A DNA stretch of 64,000 nucleotides from Pseudeuparius sepicola. Lineage: Eukaryota; Arthropoda; Insecta; Coleoptera; Anthribidae. Positions 20,206 to 31,769 of the stretch are shown here, one piece after another. The DNA lies in contig OY987299.1 in assembly GCA_963920635.1 (NCBI GenBank), positions 67,314,692 to 67,378,691 on the forward strand, written 5' to 3'. Within the stretch, counting starts at the first letter, position 1; the number at the start of each line of letters is the position of its first letter. Under the pieces are notes generated by a model. The model had not been told where the DNA came from, ran no database searches, and saw only the letters and a program-made list of their open reading frames with translations. A program made the translations under genes and the position numbers.

Positions 20206-22539
20206 AGACTATTCCTGAAATACTGTGAAAGAGCTATACGTCTGACAACGCTGCACGGCGGAATTGGGGGGGGGATCCGCCGGAACCGGCCTCAGTTCCA
20301 GCTGGTCCCGGCAAGGTCAAGGACCCATGGCCGTAGCGTCGGAAAAAGGGGTTTTAATAGCGTTTTAAAAAAAATTATTTCTGACGTTAATATGCACTTT
20401 AGAAAAATTTTAATTGCATAGGCGTAACAAGTGCATTTTTCCCGACCTGCCCTTAAAATTTCTGTACTTATCAAAGTTACACCCTGTATAAACTTTTAAT
20501 TGTTTTTTATTTTTATTATTATTATACCTTGAATCTTGTAAACATTTTTTTACTTTTAAAAAATAATTAAGATATGATTGGACAGTAGTTGAGCAAGGGA
20601 TGATAGTTTGTTTGGTACTCGCAAGTCCAGAGTTGTTCGGATCGTTTATTCGAACTTTTTTGTAAGTTATGGAATTTTTAAAATAAGATAATTTTTACTT
20701 ACATATTTAAAGTCCCGCAATTTAAAATCAGGTAAGGAATTTAAAAAAGGGCTACGAGTCATCTTAGATATAAGTGTTTTGTAAGAGTGTACCAAATATT
20801 AATTGAAAAGAAAAATATTTGGGTCCAAATTCTATGTCCGCAAAAAAGTTATGTCATAACGTCCAAACTGGAGCAAAAAATTTCAAAATAAAAGTTGATT
20901 TCTCATTCGACAAACTACTATTCTTACATGCCATATGGAAAACAAAATATTCTAACATACAAAAAAGTTAGAAAACACGATCTGAACCACTTTAAGGAAT
21001 GAAAGCTTACTTTATTTTAAAACAAAAAGTACCTATATGTGGGGCTTAAATGGCTTCGTTTTGAAAATACACTGTTGAAAAATGTTGAGGTAATGGTTGA
21101 ATTAACAAGAATTTAATGATCTCAAAATATTTAAACAGCTGTTAATGGGTGCCGTTTTAATTAAAAAAAAGACACAAAAAAATACGTGTAAATTCAATAC
21201 CTACTTTTCCTGAAATTAGTCGAAAATCAGTATTTCAAAGTTTTTTAATTTTTTTCGGAAACGGCTAATTCAATTGAAAAATGTTGCGAGGTGTCTTTTG
21301 TTTAGAGATAAGTGCTAAGTCAGAAAATCGTATTACCTACATTAAAAAAAATCTGCGCCTTACTATTTTTTCTTTAACTTTAAACCACGGAGAAGGCTAT
21401 CCCATCGCACGGCTCTGCTAAAATGAAAAAAAAGTTTTTGGCTTAAAAATACACTCTTAATGCATTGAAATTGTGCACTAAATTTTAATTTGATACGACT
21501 TAGTATTTTCAAATTATTAAAGGAAAACTTCGTTATAAAAAAAATCAACACCCTGTATTTTCTAATCGAAGCCTTTCAGCACCTATATTTATATTAACTT
21601 TTTGTTTTAAAATTTTAAAATCAAGTAAGTTACAGTTCCTCCTAAGTTTGTGTACAATAAGTATTTCACAGCAATGGCTGTAACCATGTAACCTCTGCCA
21701 TGTTATATTACACATACTCGCCAATTTAAGAAATTTATTTTCCGAAATAAGTGATTCATTTTGTTTTTGGGGGAAAAACAAAGAAGAAAAAAACGATTTT
21801 ATCTTCCTTACTTTAAATTCAAATTTGCCGGTGTGTGCAGTTCTGGTATTAATGTGACTTTTAGTGACATTTCTTTAAAAAAGTGACTTTTTAGTGACCA
21901 CTGATTAAAAAAGTGACTTTTAGTGACCCAATGGCAACCCTGCCCCATAGTATAATTCCATATTTGACTCTTGAATAGAAGCCAGCATAATAGTAAGAGA
22001 GAAGTACATCCCTATTACATAATAATATTGAATATGTAACAGTAGCTAATTTTTGGCATAATTCATCAACATGGCTGGACCATTTTAGATTGCTTCTTAA
22101 TGTGACTCCTAAATTTTTGTTACATTCACTTGTTCTAATGACTTACCCAAGGCTCTAATCAGTAAAGATACGTTAGAGTTGCGTCTAAGGGTAAATTCCA
22201 TAAATACTGTTTTGCTGATATTTAGATGTAATTTATTATTAATAAACCATGTCACAAACTTGTCAACCATGCTCTGTGCATGCGCTTATCATCGGCAAAC
22301 ATAATAATGTTATGATGGTCAACAGCCACTGGTAGATCATTGATAAATAACAAGAAAAGCAGAGGCCCCAAGACAGACCCCTGCGGAGCCCCAAGTTTAT
22401 TCATTAATGTATTAGATTGGATCTTATTGATTTCAACAACTTGTGATCTATTATTTAGGTAAAATTTTTTAATTAAAATAGAATTTTTTTTATAGAAAAA
22501 AAATTTTCATTCTCTTCTTTCCTGGTCATTCTTGTTTTG

Positions 22540-23340
22540 TAAATAAATAATCCTGGGATTCGACCAAAAGTTATATATTAATTTTTTGTGTTTGTGTTGC
22601 TTATACAACGCGTTTCAGCCTGTTTGCCATCATCGGGTATATAAAAGTTGTAAATAATTTATATTATAAATGTCCTGCAAAAAATAGCTAATTACATCCA
22701 TTTCAATGTCAATAAAAAAATTTTTTTTGATTTTTTAAAAATACTTACATTTATTTTGTAGGGCGAGATTTATACAAAAAGTGACATTTAAAAAATATAT
22801 CAATAAACAATTTAAAATTCTTTGGATGTTTTTGAAAACACGATTATTTCTATATGATAAAAGTTGTTATAAATATATCTGTGAATTGTGTTTTGTATAG
22901 GTGGTAGTGAAGGAGTGAGAATTTTTAAAATTGCGGCGAAGCAAATAGATAGTTATCAAAGGTAAAAAAACAGTTCTAGTTTTTTGGGACTCTTTTTATT
23001 TATTAAAAGAAATATTGTATACAGGTGCCTATGTAGTATAATTTAGTAAGGGGGAAATATTATTCATTGTTCTATTTTATTAAATCATAGTATATATGAG
23101 ACAAGTTTTCAACATCTGTCCTAACATCATATTTGTGTTTGTTTTGTATAGTCTTTTGTGTAGGTATTGTTTGGTTTGGCCTATATATACGGATGGGCAA
23201 TTGTTACAATTTTACAAATTAGATTTGATTGAAGATCTTTATTTATAGTTGGTTTTAAATTTCTAAAAAAATGTTTGGTATTATAAATAGTTTTATGTCC
23301 AATATTTACATATATTATGTTTTGAAAATATTTTTGCAAT
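22540..23340 (-). pseudogene. Penelope-like element, decayed GIY-YIG region and 3' end
   Basis: The minus strand at about 23215-23140 reads NCPSVYIGQTKQYLHKRL, the GIY-YIG nuclease core motif of Penelope-like proteins. Downstream the frame is riddled with stops. GATGGCAAACAGGCTGAAAC near 22630-22610 resembles a hairpin-type 3' region common in this group. Confidence 0.6.
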
Positions 23341-23378
23341 GGATTCAGAAGCACCCTGTATATATGGCATAGAGAAGA

Positions 23379-23669
23379 ATGGATAAAAAACTTAACTACA
23401 GTACTGATACCAAAAATGTTGAATACTTTTTGAGTCTTGGACCCAATTTTTCTTTACCAGATTTCGGTTTTCCAAGTGAAAACATCATTGCAAGCCTAGA
23501 AAAAGGACTTACTTACATCAATAACAACTCCGATAAGGACTCTATTCGTAACAAAGTGTGTAACATCCTTAAAAACCAAAAACACAAAATAAACAATGTT
23601 AGAAAAGCTCTAAATTACCGATATAATCATTTTATTAAAGAAACTAAACTATTTATTAATAATAACTAG
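23379..23669 (+). pseudogene. Penelope-like element, N-terminal fragment
   Basis: A 96-codon frame contains VEYFLSLGPNFSLP and later ENIIASLEKGLTYINNN. The layout (a leucine-rich start, then LGPNFS, then an Arg/Lys-rich helix) matches the region before the RT in Penelope-like proteins as I know them. The expected continuation into the RT is absent. It sits head to head with the minus-strand Penelope remnant just before it. Confidence 0.5.
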
Positions 23670-25414
23670 TGGAGTCAACCAGGAAAATAACTTCGAACAA
23701 ATTCCGGGAGTTTTAGATTTTGTTGGAATGTGTTGGTTTTGATGTCTTAAAACAAAATCCAATGAGTCCGCAGCGCCAAATAGTGTGTGATTTTTTTTAT
23801 TTAACAATAACTGTCAATAATATAGGTTTTTTGTTAATAACTTATTTAATAAGGGTTTTTATAGAATTTAAGTAAGACCATTCGAAAGAGCAGGCAATTT
23901 CTTGTAAAATAATTAAGTAATGAATGAGAATTTTTTTAAGATCATACGTCTTCATGCTTCCTCGTATTTAAGAGGCAGCCGAAATTGAGAGCGGCGCGTG
24001 GAGCGCGAGACAGTTAAACAGTAATAACTTTTTACACACACAACTAATTCATATGCAACAAAGTTTATTGGAAAGTGACACCCTAAAGCAATTAAAAAAA
24101 TCTTGTAGCATTAATTTCCATGAAGGGATACGCCTGTCATATTATTGTAAAGTTGGTCTTGATCAATGACGTCAGAATCTATAGACAGGTTTGTTTTGAT
24201 AAACGCTTGACGCCCAGAACTAATCACAATCTAAGCGCTCCATTAAATTATTCCGAAAATGACGCGAGATTGTCAGAAGTTGCCCCTTTTTGTCGAGCCG
24301 TAGCGAACTTATTTCGACTCTGGGCTCGGAGGCTGGCGTCGTTAGACCATCCCCCGAGTCTTCAGGTGAGGTTCCGATGCTTCCGGCGCCCCCAAACAAG
24401 AAAAAAAACATGCGATATCTAAGTGTGATTCTGGAGGAACCATAACCGGGAATCACCGGGTGTATAGTTGGTTGATGGTTGACTTTCTGTCTTTGTTTGT
24501 AGCATGTTTTTAGAGTAGTATGGATATATTTAATCTTGGAGTCAAAATAGAGGGCATTTTAACAATGGGGCACCACGTCTATAGGTTTTGACGTCATTGG
24601 TCTTGATCAAAATTTCATGCATTTTTACAAAAATTGACGTTACATGGTCAATTTCTAATATTTTTGAGCAATATTACCGAATGTTTATACTAAATGTATT
24701 TACTTTTGAAAGAGCAATATGAGATTACGATATAAAACCTCGTTTGTTTTTTTTTTTCACTTTGAACATAGAGATTTTTCATAAATTCTTGTTGCTATCA
24801 TATATTCAATATTTATTTCAAATGGTCATAATATTCGCATAAAATTAGATATTGAAACTCAATAGGTGACTTTTTGAAGCTTAAAATGTGTGCTTTTTGA
24901 TAGCATAAGTAATTTTAATGTATTTCTCTTTTTTCTCGTTTATTTTTGCAGTAAACCGCATTATAATTAATTTCCCGAAACGCAGAACTCGATTTTTCTT
25001 ATTTTTAAATCCAAGAATCAAGTTGAAGGAGGTTTCTTACTGGGATGAGACCAATCCTAAGTGAAAGTACACGTTTTAAACTTCCGATTTCCTAGTAAAA
25101 AGATTTTTTCTACATAATTTCCGCTCGTGATTATCAGCTTTTGGAAAAAAACTCTCTTATGTGTTCTCAGCCTTCATACAATAATACGAATTCTCTAATA
25201 AATATAGTAATTTCCGCTTTCTTTGTCGTAAATACTTCATACATGTTTGTATACTACTATAGACCTCATTTTCGATCCACTGAGAACATGCGTTTGTATG
25301 TGTGTATGTATGTATGTGCGTGTGTTTGTAAGGCGTGTTAGTCGGCAGATGTCATCCTGTTCTCTTGGAGCACAGCTTGTATTAGCGTGGGGACAAATGG
25401 CACAACCTATATAT
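23670..25414. other. No gene seen; inverted-repeat pair and a GT-rich microsatellite
   Basis: GATCAATGACGTCAGAATCT near 24158 and its inverted counterpart (CAATGACGTCAAAACCTATA) near 24600 flank about 440 bp, possibly a small inverted-repeat element. A TGTATGTA/TGTG-rich stretch is at 25295-25330. The rest is plain AT-rich sequence. Confidence 0.45.
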
Positions 25415-27662
25415 AATAATAATAATAATAAACATTCTTTATTTCCATATGTTTCACATGTACAGGTACATGTTTACAAAGGGAATAACGTCATACAATT
25501 GCTTAGAACTATCTACCTAGATTTATAAAAATCTTCTAACGAGTAAGGTTCAATTTTTATTAAATGGGCATATAGGCGTTTCTTGAAATTATTCAAGTTA
25601 CAGCTAGATTTAATGTGAACCGGCAATGAATGGAACAATTTTATACAACTGTAATACACATTTTTCTCTGTAGATGACAGCCTATGTCTGGGGTATATGT
25701 AATTTATATTTCTTGTATAATGTATATCTAGGGGTCTTGATGGATCAAAGAGTTGCTTATTTTTATACAAATATAGCAAGCATTCTTGGATGAATAAAGC
25801 ATAAACAGTCAATATTTTGTTTTCCCTAAATTTCCCCCTACAAGACTCTTTTGCTTTTAGACCTAGCATTGCTCTTACTGCAGCTTTTTGAACTCTGAAA
25901 ACCCCTATCATGTCTGGAGAGGCTCCATAGAAGATAATTCCATACCGCATTCTTGATTCAAACAGTCCATAATATACCATTCTGGTAACCTTGCTTTTCA
26001 GGTACCTGGACAATATTCTCAAGGAGTATCATGCCGAATTTAATTTAATTAAAACGTTTTCTATTTGCACGTCCCACTTAAGTCTACTATCCAAATAAAT
26101 TCCTAAAAATTTTTCATTGTCCTGAAGTGGGTATGTATTATTTCTAATTGCAATGGTATTGCTTTCCCTAATAGCTCGTGGACTTTGGAATAATACTATG
26201 TTTGATTTGTTTTCATTTAGTGTTAAGCTATTCTGTGTGAACCATGCTTTAGCTCGTTCAAGGGCATCATTTGCTTTTTCTTCTAATATTTTAAATGCGT
26301 TATCTATTATTAAGATATTTGTGTCATCGGCATAGTTGGTAAGGCTTGTGTTTGAAGTTGTTATATAAGTGGGAAGATCATTTATATATATTAGGAATAG
26401 TATGGGCCCTATTACGCTTCCCTGAGGAATACCTAGCTTACTTTCTAGCGGTTCAGACTCATAGTTTTGTTGCTTGTATGATAAAATTGTTTTTTGTTTC
26501 CGTCCCGTAAGGTATGCTTCAAACCATTTAAGGGAATTTGCCTTTACTCCATAGCTTCTCAACTTTTTTAGCAATAGATTGATGTTGGTGGTATCATAAG
26601 CTTTTGAGAGGTCAAGGAAAAGGCCCAGGGCCTGTTGATTTGCTTCTATTGCTTCAATGATTTTTTGTATGAAACTAAAAATTGCCGTACTCGTAGACTT
26701 GCCTTTGATAAAACCATGTTGGTTGTCGATAATCAAATTATTTTCTAAGAAAAATCCAGTTAATCGGTTACACATGCAGCCTCGCAAATTTTTGAAAAAG
26801 ATGACAATAGACTTATAGGTCTGCAATTTCCTAACGCAGTTTCATCGCCTCGCTTATGCATAGGTTTTATTAATGCTAGTTTTAGTTTTTGTGGAAAGAT
26901 TCCACTTCTCAGGGAATTATTAACTATATGGGTTAAAGGTTACTTTTATCGGAATATGATCTTCGCCACTGCTTAGTTTATTTTTAAATTTGTTTGTTAA
27001 CTGCTGCATTTCTTTTTCTGTGAAGGGGTGTATTGGGTGAAAACTGCTAGAATTTAGTTGTGTAAACTGATTGGTATGATCTGTTGATTTGTTAGGGTCT
27101 CCCACTAAAACCTCTGCAGATTTAATAAAATATTTATTAAAGTTTTCTGCCAGATCTTGAGGTCGACCCTCTATTTGTATTTCTTTGCTACTATTTCATT
27201 TACAGCAGCCCATGCACTTTTTGCTATGTTATCAGATAATTTAATTTTCATCTCTAGTTTTTGTGATTTATATTTTTTCAGAAGGTTGTCACATTTTGTT
27301 TTTGTTTCTTTATATTGTTGTTTATAGTGATTATTGATACTTTTTAAGACAAACAAGTTGTCGAGCAGCCTTTTGCATTCGGTTATTTCTGGGTTTGTCA
27401 AGTAGTAAGTACTTTTATATTTGCAAGTTGCAGGCACACTTTTTATGGGGAAATTAGTTTCGAAAGCATTTTCCAACATCAAGTTAAAGATATGCCATTG
27501 TTCATCTACCTTATTTAGATATCAGATCAATCCATCGTATTTAAAATTTCTTTGAGATGGGTTGTATTTGATTTATTAAAAAAACCTTTGCTTTTTGAAA
27601 TGTGTATCACATATATTTTTTGTAAATAGAGTTAATTTTTGTGCTGCGTGGTCTGAGATAAG
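25415..27662 (-). pseudogene. Jockey/CR1-like LINE ORF2, one nonsense codon in the RT tail
   Basis: Read right to left: a basic linker region (27482-27171, 26999-26920), then RT 26826-26029 with GLFLDLSKAYDTTN, LGIPQGSVIGPILFLIYIND and NYADDTNILI. The frame continues at 26022-25513 with VYYGLFESRMRYGIIFYGAS, SCRGKFRENKILTVYALFIQ and VYYSCIKLFHSLPVHIK. The two long frames are in register, separated by a single TGA at 26026-26028 where the family has a codon for Cys (SAC.ALRIL). The 3' end is marked by (TTA)n at about 25415-25430, so the insertion orientation is clear. The endonuclease is missing (5' truncation near 27660) and a frame break lies near 26900. Confidence 0.85.
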
Positions 27663-27850
27663 TCAACTGTCTTACCCATTAAGCTATTTCTCTTTCACAT
27701 ACTAAACATACACCAAAAAATTTAGAAAAAATTAAAAATATCTTACTCAAAAATAATTATCCGAATGAATTTTTTGACATTTCACATTTACAATAAATCC
27801 CAAACAAATAATAAAAATAAACAAAAATACTTATCTATGCCATATATACA

Positions 27851-30008
27851 TATGCCATCGTTGTTGTCCAATATTGTTTATTAACCACTTTAAATAGCAA
27901 CAAAATTGCAATGTTATAAAAAGTGTAATAGAATTGGTACGTCTCTGGGAGCGTTTACATAAACTATTTGGAAGTACTCTCATCAGATATACGACTTGTG
28001 ATAGTTTTACCTCTTCGTGTGGACTATTCTGCTATAACAGATCGCTGGTAAAATAAATTAATAATTTTAGACCAAATAATGTGGGTTCAAGCAGACCAAA
28101 AAAAAAATAAAATAAGAAATAAAATAACCAAATAGTTGATTTTTTGGCAATTTTTGAGCAGTAATTATTACAGTTGCCGCAGATGAACAAACCACCACCT
28201 GCTTATTTTATTTATCATACAGATACAGTTGCAATTTTTCGTTTTACAGTTTTTGTCGAAACAAGCTTAAACTTTGGCGTACAATGTGTGGTATGGATTT
28301 TTGGGAAGAAAATATATGGGAAGCCAGTTGTCGTTTACTGAAGTCCATCCATAAGATCCAGGATCTTCAAGTTGTGACTTCGCAACATTACTTGAATATT
28401 TTTAACTGCTACGGGCACCTGCAACTGCCAATAATTAAACAATCCAATATATAATTTCAAACTAGTAATACCTTAAAAAAATGTTGATAAAAAGCACAAT
28501 CAGTAGGGGGAAGATCGAAGAAGGTTTATTAGATTTGGTGGCCATTGCATTTAGTGACTATGGCCACATTTTTATGTTTACAGCTCTTTGTTTTTGCGTG
28601 ATTTTAAAAAGTCACGAAACGTATGCACCTATCTACTACTATGCACGTTAAAATCTAAAATCTATAAAATAAATAAACATTTCATTTCCATAAACAAAAT
28701 TGTACAAAAATTAGGGCAGACTTTTTCGAAGATGCATTCGTTTCACGGGATGCGATACTAGAAGCGCATTTTAGAAAATTGAAAAAAAACGCTTTTCAAG
28801 TTCTACAGAAGAATATAAATGTGCTTGAAAAATTGTCACAGAAGGTACGAAATATGTTCTTCTATTATATAAGTAAATATAAAAATGTAGCCAAGTCACT
28901 AAACGATTTACGCCTAGCAATGGCCACCAAATCTTCTTCTTACGAATTTTCCCCTACTAACATTTTTTGAGGTATTACAAGTTTGAAATTATATATTGGA
29001 TTGTTTCATTATTGGCAATTGCAGGTGCACGTACAGTTAAAAAGATGGTATTCAAGTAACGTTGCGAAGTTGCAACTTGAAGATCCTGGATCTTATGGAT
29101 ATAGACTTCAGTAAACGACAACTGAATTCGCATATTTTCATCTCAAGAATCCATACCAAACATTGTACGCCAAAGCTAAGCCTTTTTGTTCCGACAAAAA
29201 GTGTAATGCGAAAAAGTGCAAATTTAATATTATTATAAAAAATCAATATAAAAAAATGTTTATTTTGCAGTTCATTAAATAAATGGTGACTTTAAACAGA
29301 TACATAAAATAAGCAGGTGGTTGTTTGTTCATCTGGCAACTGTAATTACTGCTCAAAAATTGCCAAAAATCAACTATTTGGTTATTTTATTTCTTATTTT
29401 ATTTTATTGGTCTGCTTGAACCCACATTATTTGGTCTAAAATTAATAATTAATTTTACCAGCGATCTGTTACAGAATAGTCCACACGGAGAGGTAAAACT
29501 ACCACAAGTCGTATATCTGAGAGTACTTCCAAATAGTTTATGTAAACGCTCCCAGAGACTTACCTACTCTTTGTCTTTTAGAGATCGTTTACAATGGCAG
29601 TGAGTTCTCCCTGAGAGGGTTTACATTGGCAAACTATTAGGAAGTACTCTAAGATATTTATACTTGTGATAGTTTCACTTGCGCATGTAAACTACGCATT
29701 AGTTGTTGAGACATGCCTGCCACGCGTGGATATTCTCACGCAAGGGATTAATTTTGCGTTCCACGTGAGTAGCGTGCGCCACAAAAAAATTCACAGTTCA
29801 AAAACTATAGGCGCTATAGGTAATTTTTTTTTTACCAAAAACTTCTTTTATGTTTTGGGCACATTTCCCTCGCAGCATGTATATAAAAATTTCCACAAAT
29901 AAAAAAGTTTCTCGCTTAGTGAAAATTTCATTACACTTTTTATAACCTTGCAATTTTGTTGCTATTTAAAGTGATTAATAAATAATATTGGACAATAACA
30001 ATGGCATT
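27851..30008. repeat. 2.2-kb foldback (long inverted repeat)
   Basis: The left arm 27851-28552 and right arm 28915-30008 are inverted copies: GCAACAAAATTGCAATGTTA against AACCTTGCAATTTTGTTGC, GTGGGTTCAAGCAGACC against GGTCTGCTTGAACCCACATT, AAGATCCAGGATCTTCAAGT against its mirror near 29080. The loop is about 360 bp. The right arm has about 370 bp extra (29566-29932) that includes a second, diverged copy of the GTTTACAT..ACTAT..GGAAGTACTCT block. No transposase. The long ORFs across it are shadows. Confidence 0.8.
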
Positions 30009-30780
30009 CGTTGTAAGCGCCCATATGTTAACTTCACTGTCGACCTTTTCCGTAATTTGGGCACCTTACAGACATTAGCGCAATTTCGTTTTGTTTCCAT
30101 CTACAAGAGTGCCTGAAAATACGTAATAATCAGTAGGTCAAAAAATTGATGTTTTGCAAATTTTTCGCAAAATATTACAGATTTCGCCACCCGACCTCAT
30201 TCGAAAGGTAACCAGAAAATACGCATTTTTTTGTTTAGCATATATATCTTCTCGTATTTCAAGTTTTTTTTGAAATCACGAAAAACCAGATTTTAGAGAA
30301 CAAAAAACAAACTTATCTTATCACCAAGTTGGAACTTACACACAGGCTTAGGATTAATTTTCTAAAATTATTTACAGTATATAAAAAAAAAAACAAAATC
30401 TCTCATAGGCACATATTATGGCCTAACACTTATAGTTTCGCCACAAATTCAACGTGAATTTCGTGTTCATGGTTCTGATCAAAAAAACGAAAAAAGCAAC
30501 TTTTTGGTATAAGCGCCTCTGGCGGCGAGAAATACGCCTTAAATTTCCGAACTATTTTTGCCTCCTCTTTCGACTGGTGCATTTATTTTTACCATAGGGG
30601 TAGTACTTGGCGAGATAATTAGCAATTTTCCATGAGAAAATCCGGAAAACCCGGTTTTTCCCAATTTAGAAAATTTCGACCAGGGGCTACATTTTATTTT
30701 TTATTTTTTTGGACAGAGCGCATCAAAATACATAAGATACAATTTGTTTCATCCAGTTACAATTTAATGCAAGCTCGAGG
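30009..30780. other. AT-rich sequence, no gene seen
   Basis: No open frame, repeat pair or element end that I can support between the foldback and the Penelope fragment. Confidence 0.4.
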
Positions 30781-30819
30781 GGTCTTTTTTTCGTAATTTA
30801 ATTAGATTATTAACAATTT

Positions 30820-31640
30820 TCATCCACAGATACAATTTACAATGGATGTGATGAATTGGATGTTTTGGTTGTCAGAGATCATGTAGGTACATTGTCCACC
30901 AACTGGTACACCAAACCAACAAGCTCAGGGAGAATGCTGAATTATTTGTCCGGTCATCCACAGTCACATAAAGTTAGCACTATTAAAAATTTAATACGTA
31001 GATCAGCCTCTCTCAGCAGTCCTCATTTTCACAAACAAAACAAAGAAAAATAAAATCTATTTTAAAATTAAACAACTATCCATTATATTTTAAGTTTTCA
31101 TATATCCGCAATTTGTCAAAAAAAAATAGAAAAGGTGTTTAAATCTAGTCACCCTCTTTATCCTGTCAGACAGGTAAAATCTATATTATCATGTTTAAAA
31201 GACAAAACACCTCACATGGTCAATTCCAATTTAGTGCATCAAATCAATTGCAAAAATTGCAATAAGTGTTACATTGGTATTACAAAACAGTATTTAAAAA
31301 ATCGAGTCTACCAACATCAATATAATTGTCGTGAGAAAAAAAAACAAATTTAAAAAAACTGCCTTAGCACAGCACCATTTTTTGACAAAACATGATTTTG
31401 ACTTTGATGAAGTAAAGATTCTAGACAGAGAGCCATATTATTATAAAAGAACTATTAGTGAGATGATTCACATATCTACAAAGTCAACGGTGAATTTTAG
31501 AACTGATCTAGCAGGTCTAAGTAATATTTATAAAGGCCTGTTAACGATATATACATCAAATTTGCAAAAGTAAAAGATAATGGTTACAGGTAGTAAAATG
31601 AATACACCCAGTATATAACTGTAAAATAAGTAGTTAAATT
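30820..31640 (+). pseudogene. Penelope-like element, RT tail and GIY-YIG endonuclease
   Basis: Plus strand: RT C-terminal part (LDVLVVRDHVGTLSTNWYTK, then SGRMLNYLSGHPQSHKVST) at 30856-31053, then a TAA and frame breaks. At 31135-31353 the linker and nuclease start, with HQINCKNCNKCYIGITKQYL; at 31331-31573 the tail, with HHFLTKHDFDFDEVKILDRE and YYYKRTISEMIHI. Order and motifs match Penelope-like proteins. At least two frame breaks, the last in an A-run near 31340-31350. A close relative lies in opposite orientation at 42261-42750. Confidence 0.8.
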
Positions 31641-31769
31641 ATAAAAAAAAAAAAATAATCCATAACTTGATATCTACCGAACTAATTTTTTCTTGTAACA
31701 TACTGAGGTTTTTTGGGGAAAAAAATCTAATTATATAGCTGTTCTCGTTGACGTCCCGACCATATAAAT

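Larger units (their letters stand above)
16921..20488. mobile_element. TA-flanked TACAGGGTG element of 3.57 kb nested in the hAT
   Basis: Left end TACAGGGTGTATCTTTGATA; right end inward TACAGGGTGTAACTTTGATA; the match runs on through GTACAGAAATTTTAA. TA at 16919-16920 and 20489-20490. It has the same terminal motif as the foldback element at 6844-8350, but the arms are short (about 40 bp) and the interior is unusual GC-richer sequence with tandem duplications. No transposase seen. Confidence 0.78.
16786..21942. mobile_element. hAT-type element, 5,157 bp, 8-bp TSD CCCCATAG
   Basis: Left end CAGGGTTGCCATTCTAATTT; right end inward CAGGGTTGCCATTGGGTCAC. Direct duplication CCCCATAG at 16778-16785 and 21943-21950. 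An 8-bp TSD with CAGGG-type ends is diagnostic of hAT. Subterminal repeats of AAAAAAGTGACTTTTTAGTG lie at the right end and a weaker copy (AAAAAGGTGACTTT) at the left. No hAT transposase is readable; about 3.6 kb of the interior is another element. The remaining hAT body is about 1.6 kb, so it was a non-autonomous copy. Confidence 0.9.
16373..22480 (-). pseudogene. Jockey/CR1-like LINE interrupted by a 5.16-kb hAT
   Basis: RT part at about 22480-22255, minus: VVEINKIQSNTLMNKLGAPQ, GSVLGPLLFLLFINDLP and MFADD, then frameshifts. The C-terminal part reaches the insertion (YSRVKYGIILWG at about 21985-21943) and continues at 16785-16373 (CSGELSRVFRMQKKIVRI, LSLAENNVRFAGVKLFNKLP). The frame passes across the 8-bp duplication as LWG|CSGEL once the insert is taken out. 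Both ends are truncated. Confidence 0.82.

Noticed and set aside
29666..29902. 78-codon ORF in the foldback right arm
   Set aside because: It lies in the extra block of a non-coding inverted repeat; no recognisable features.
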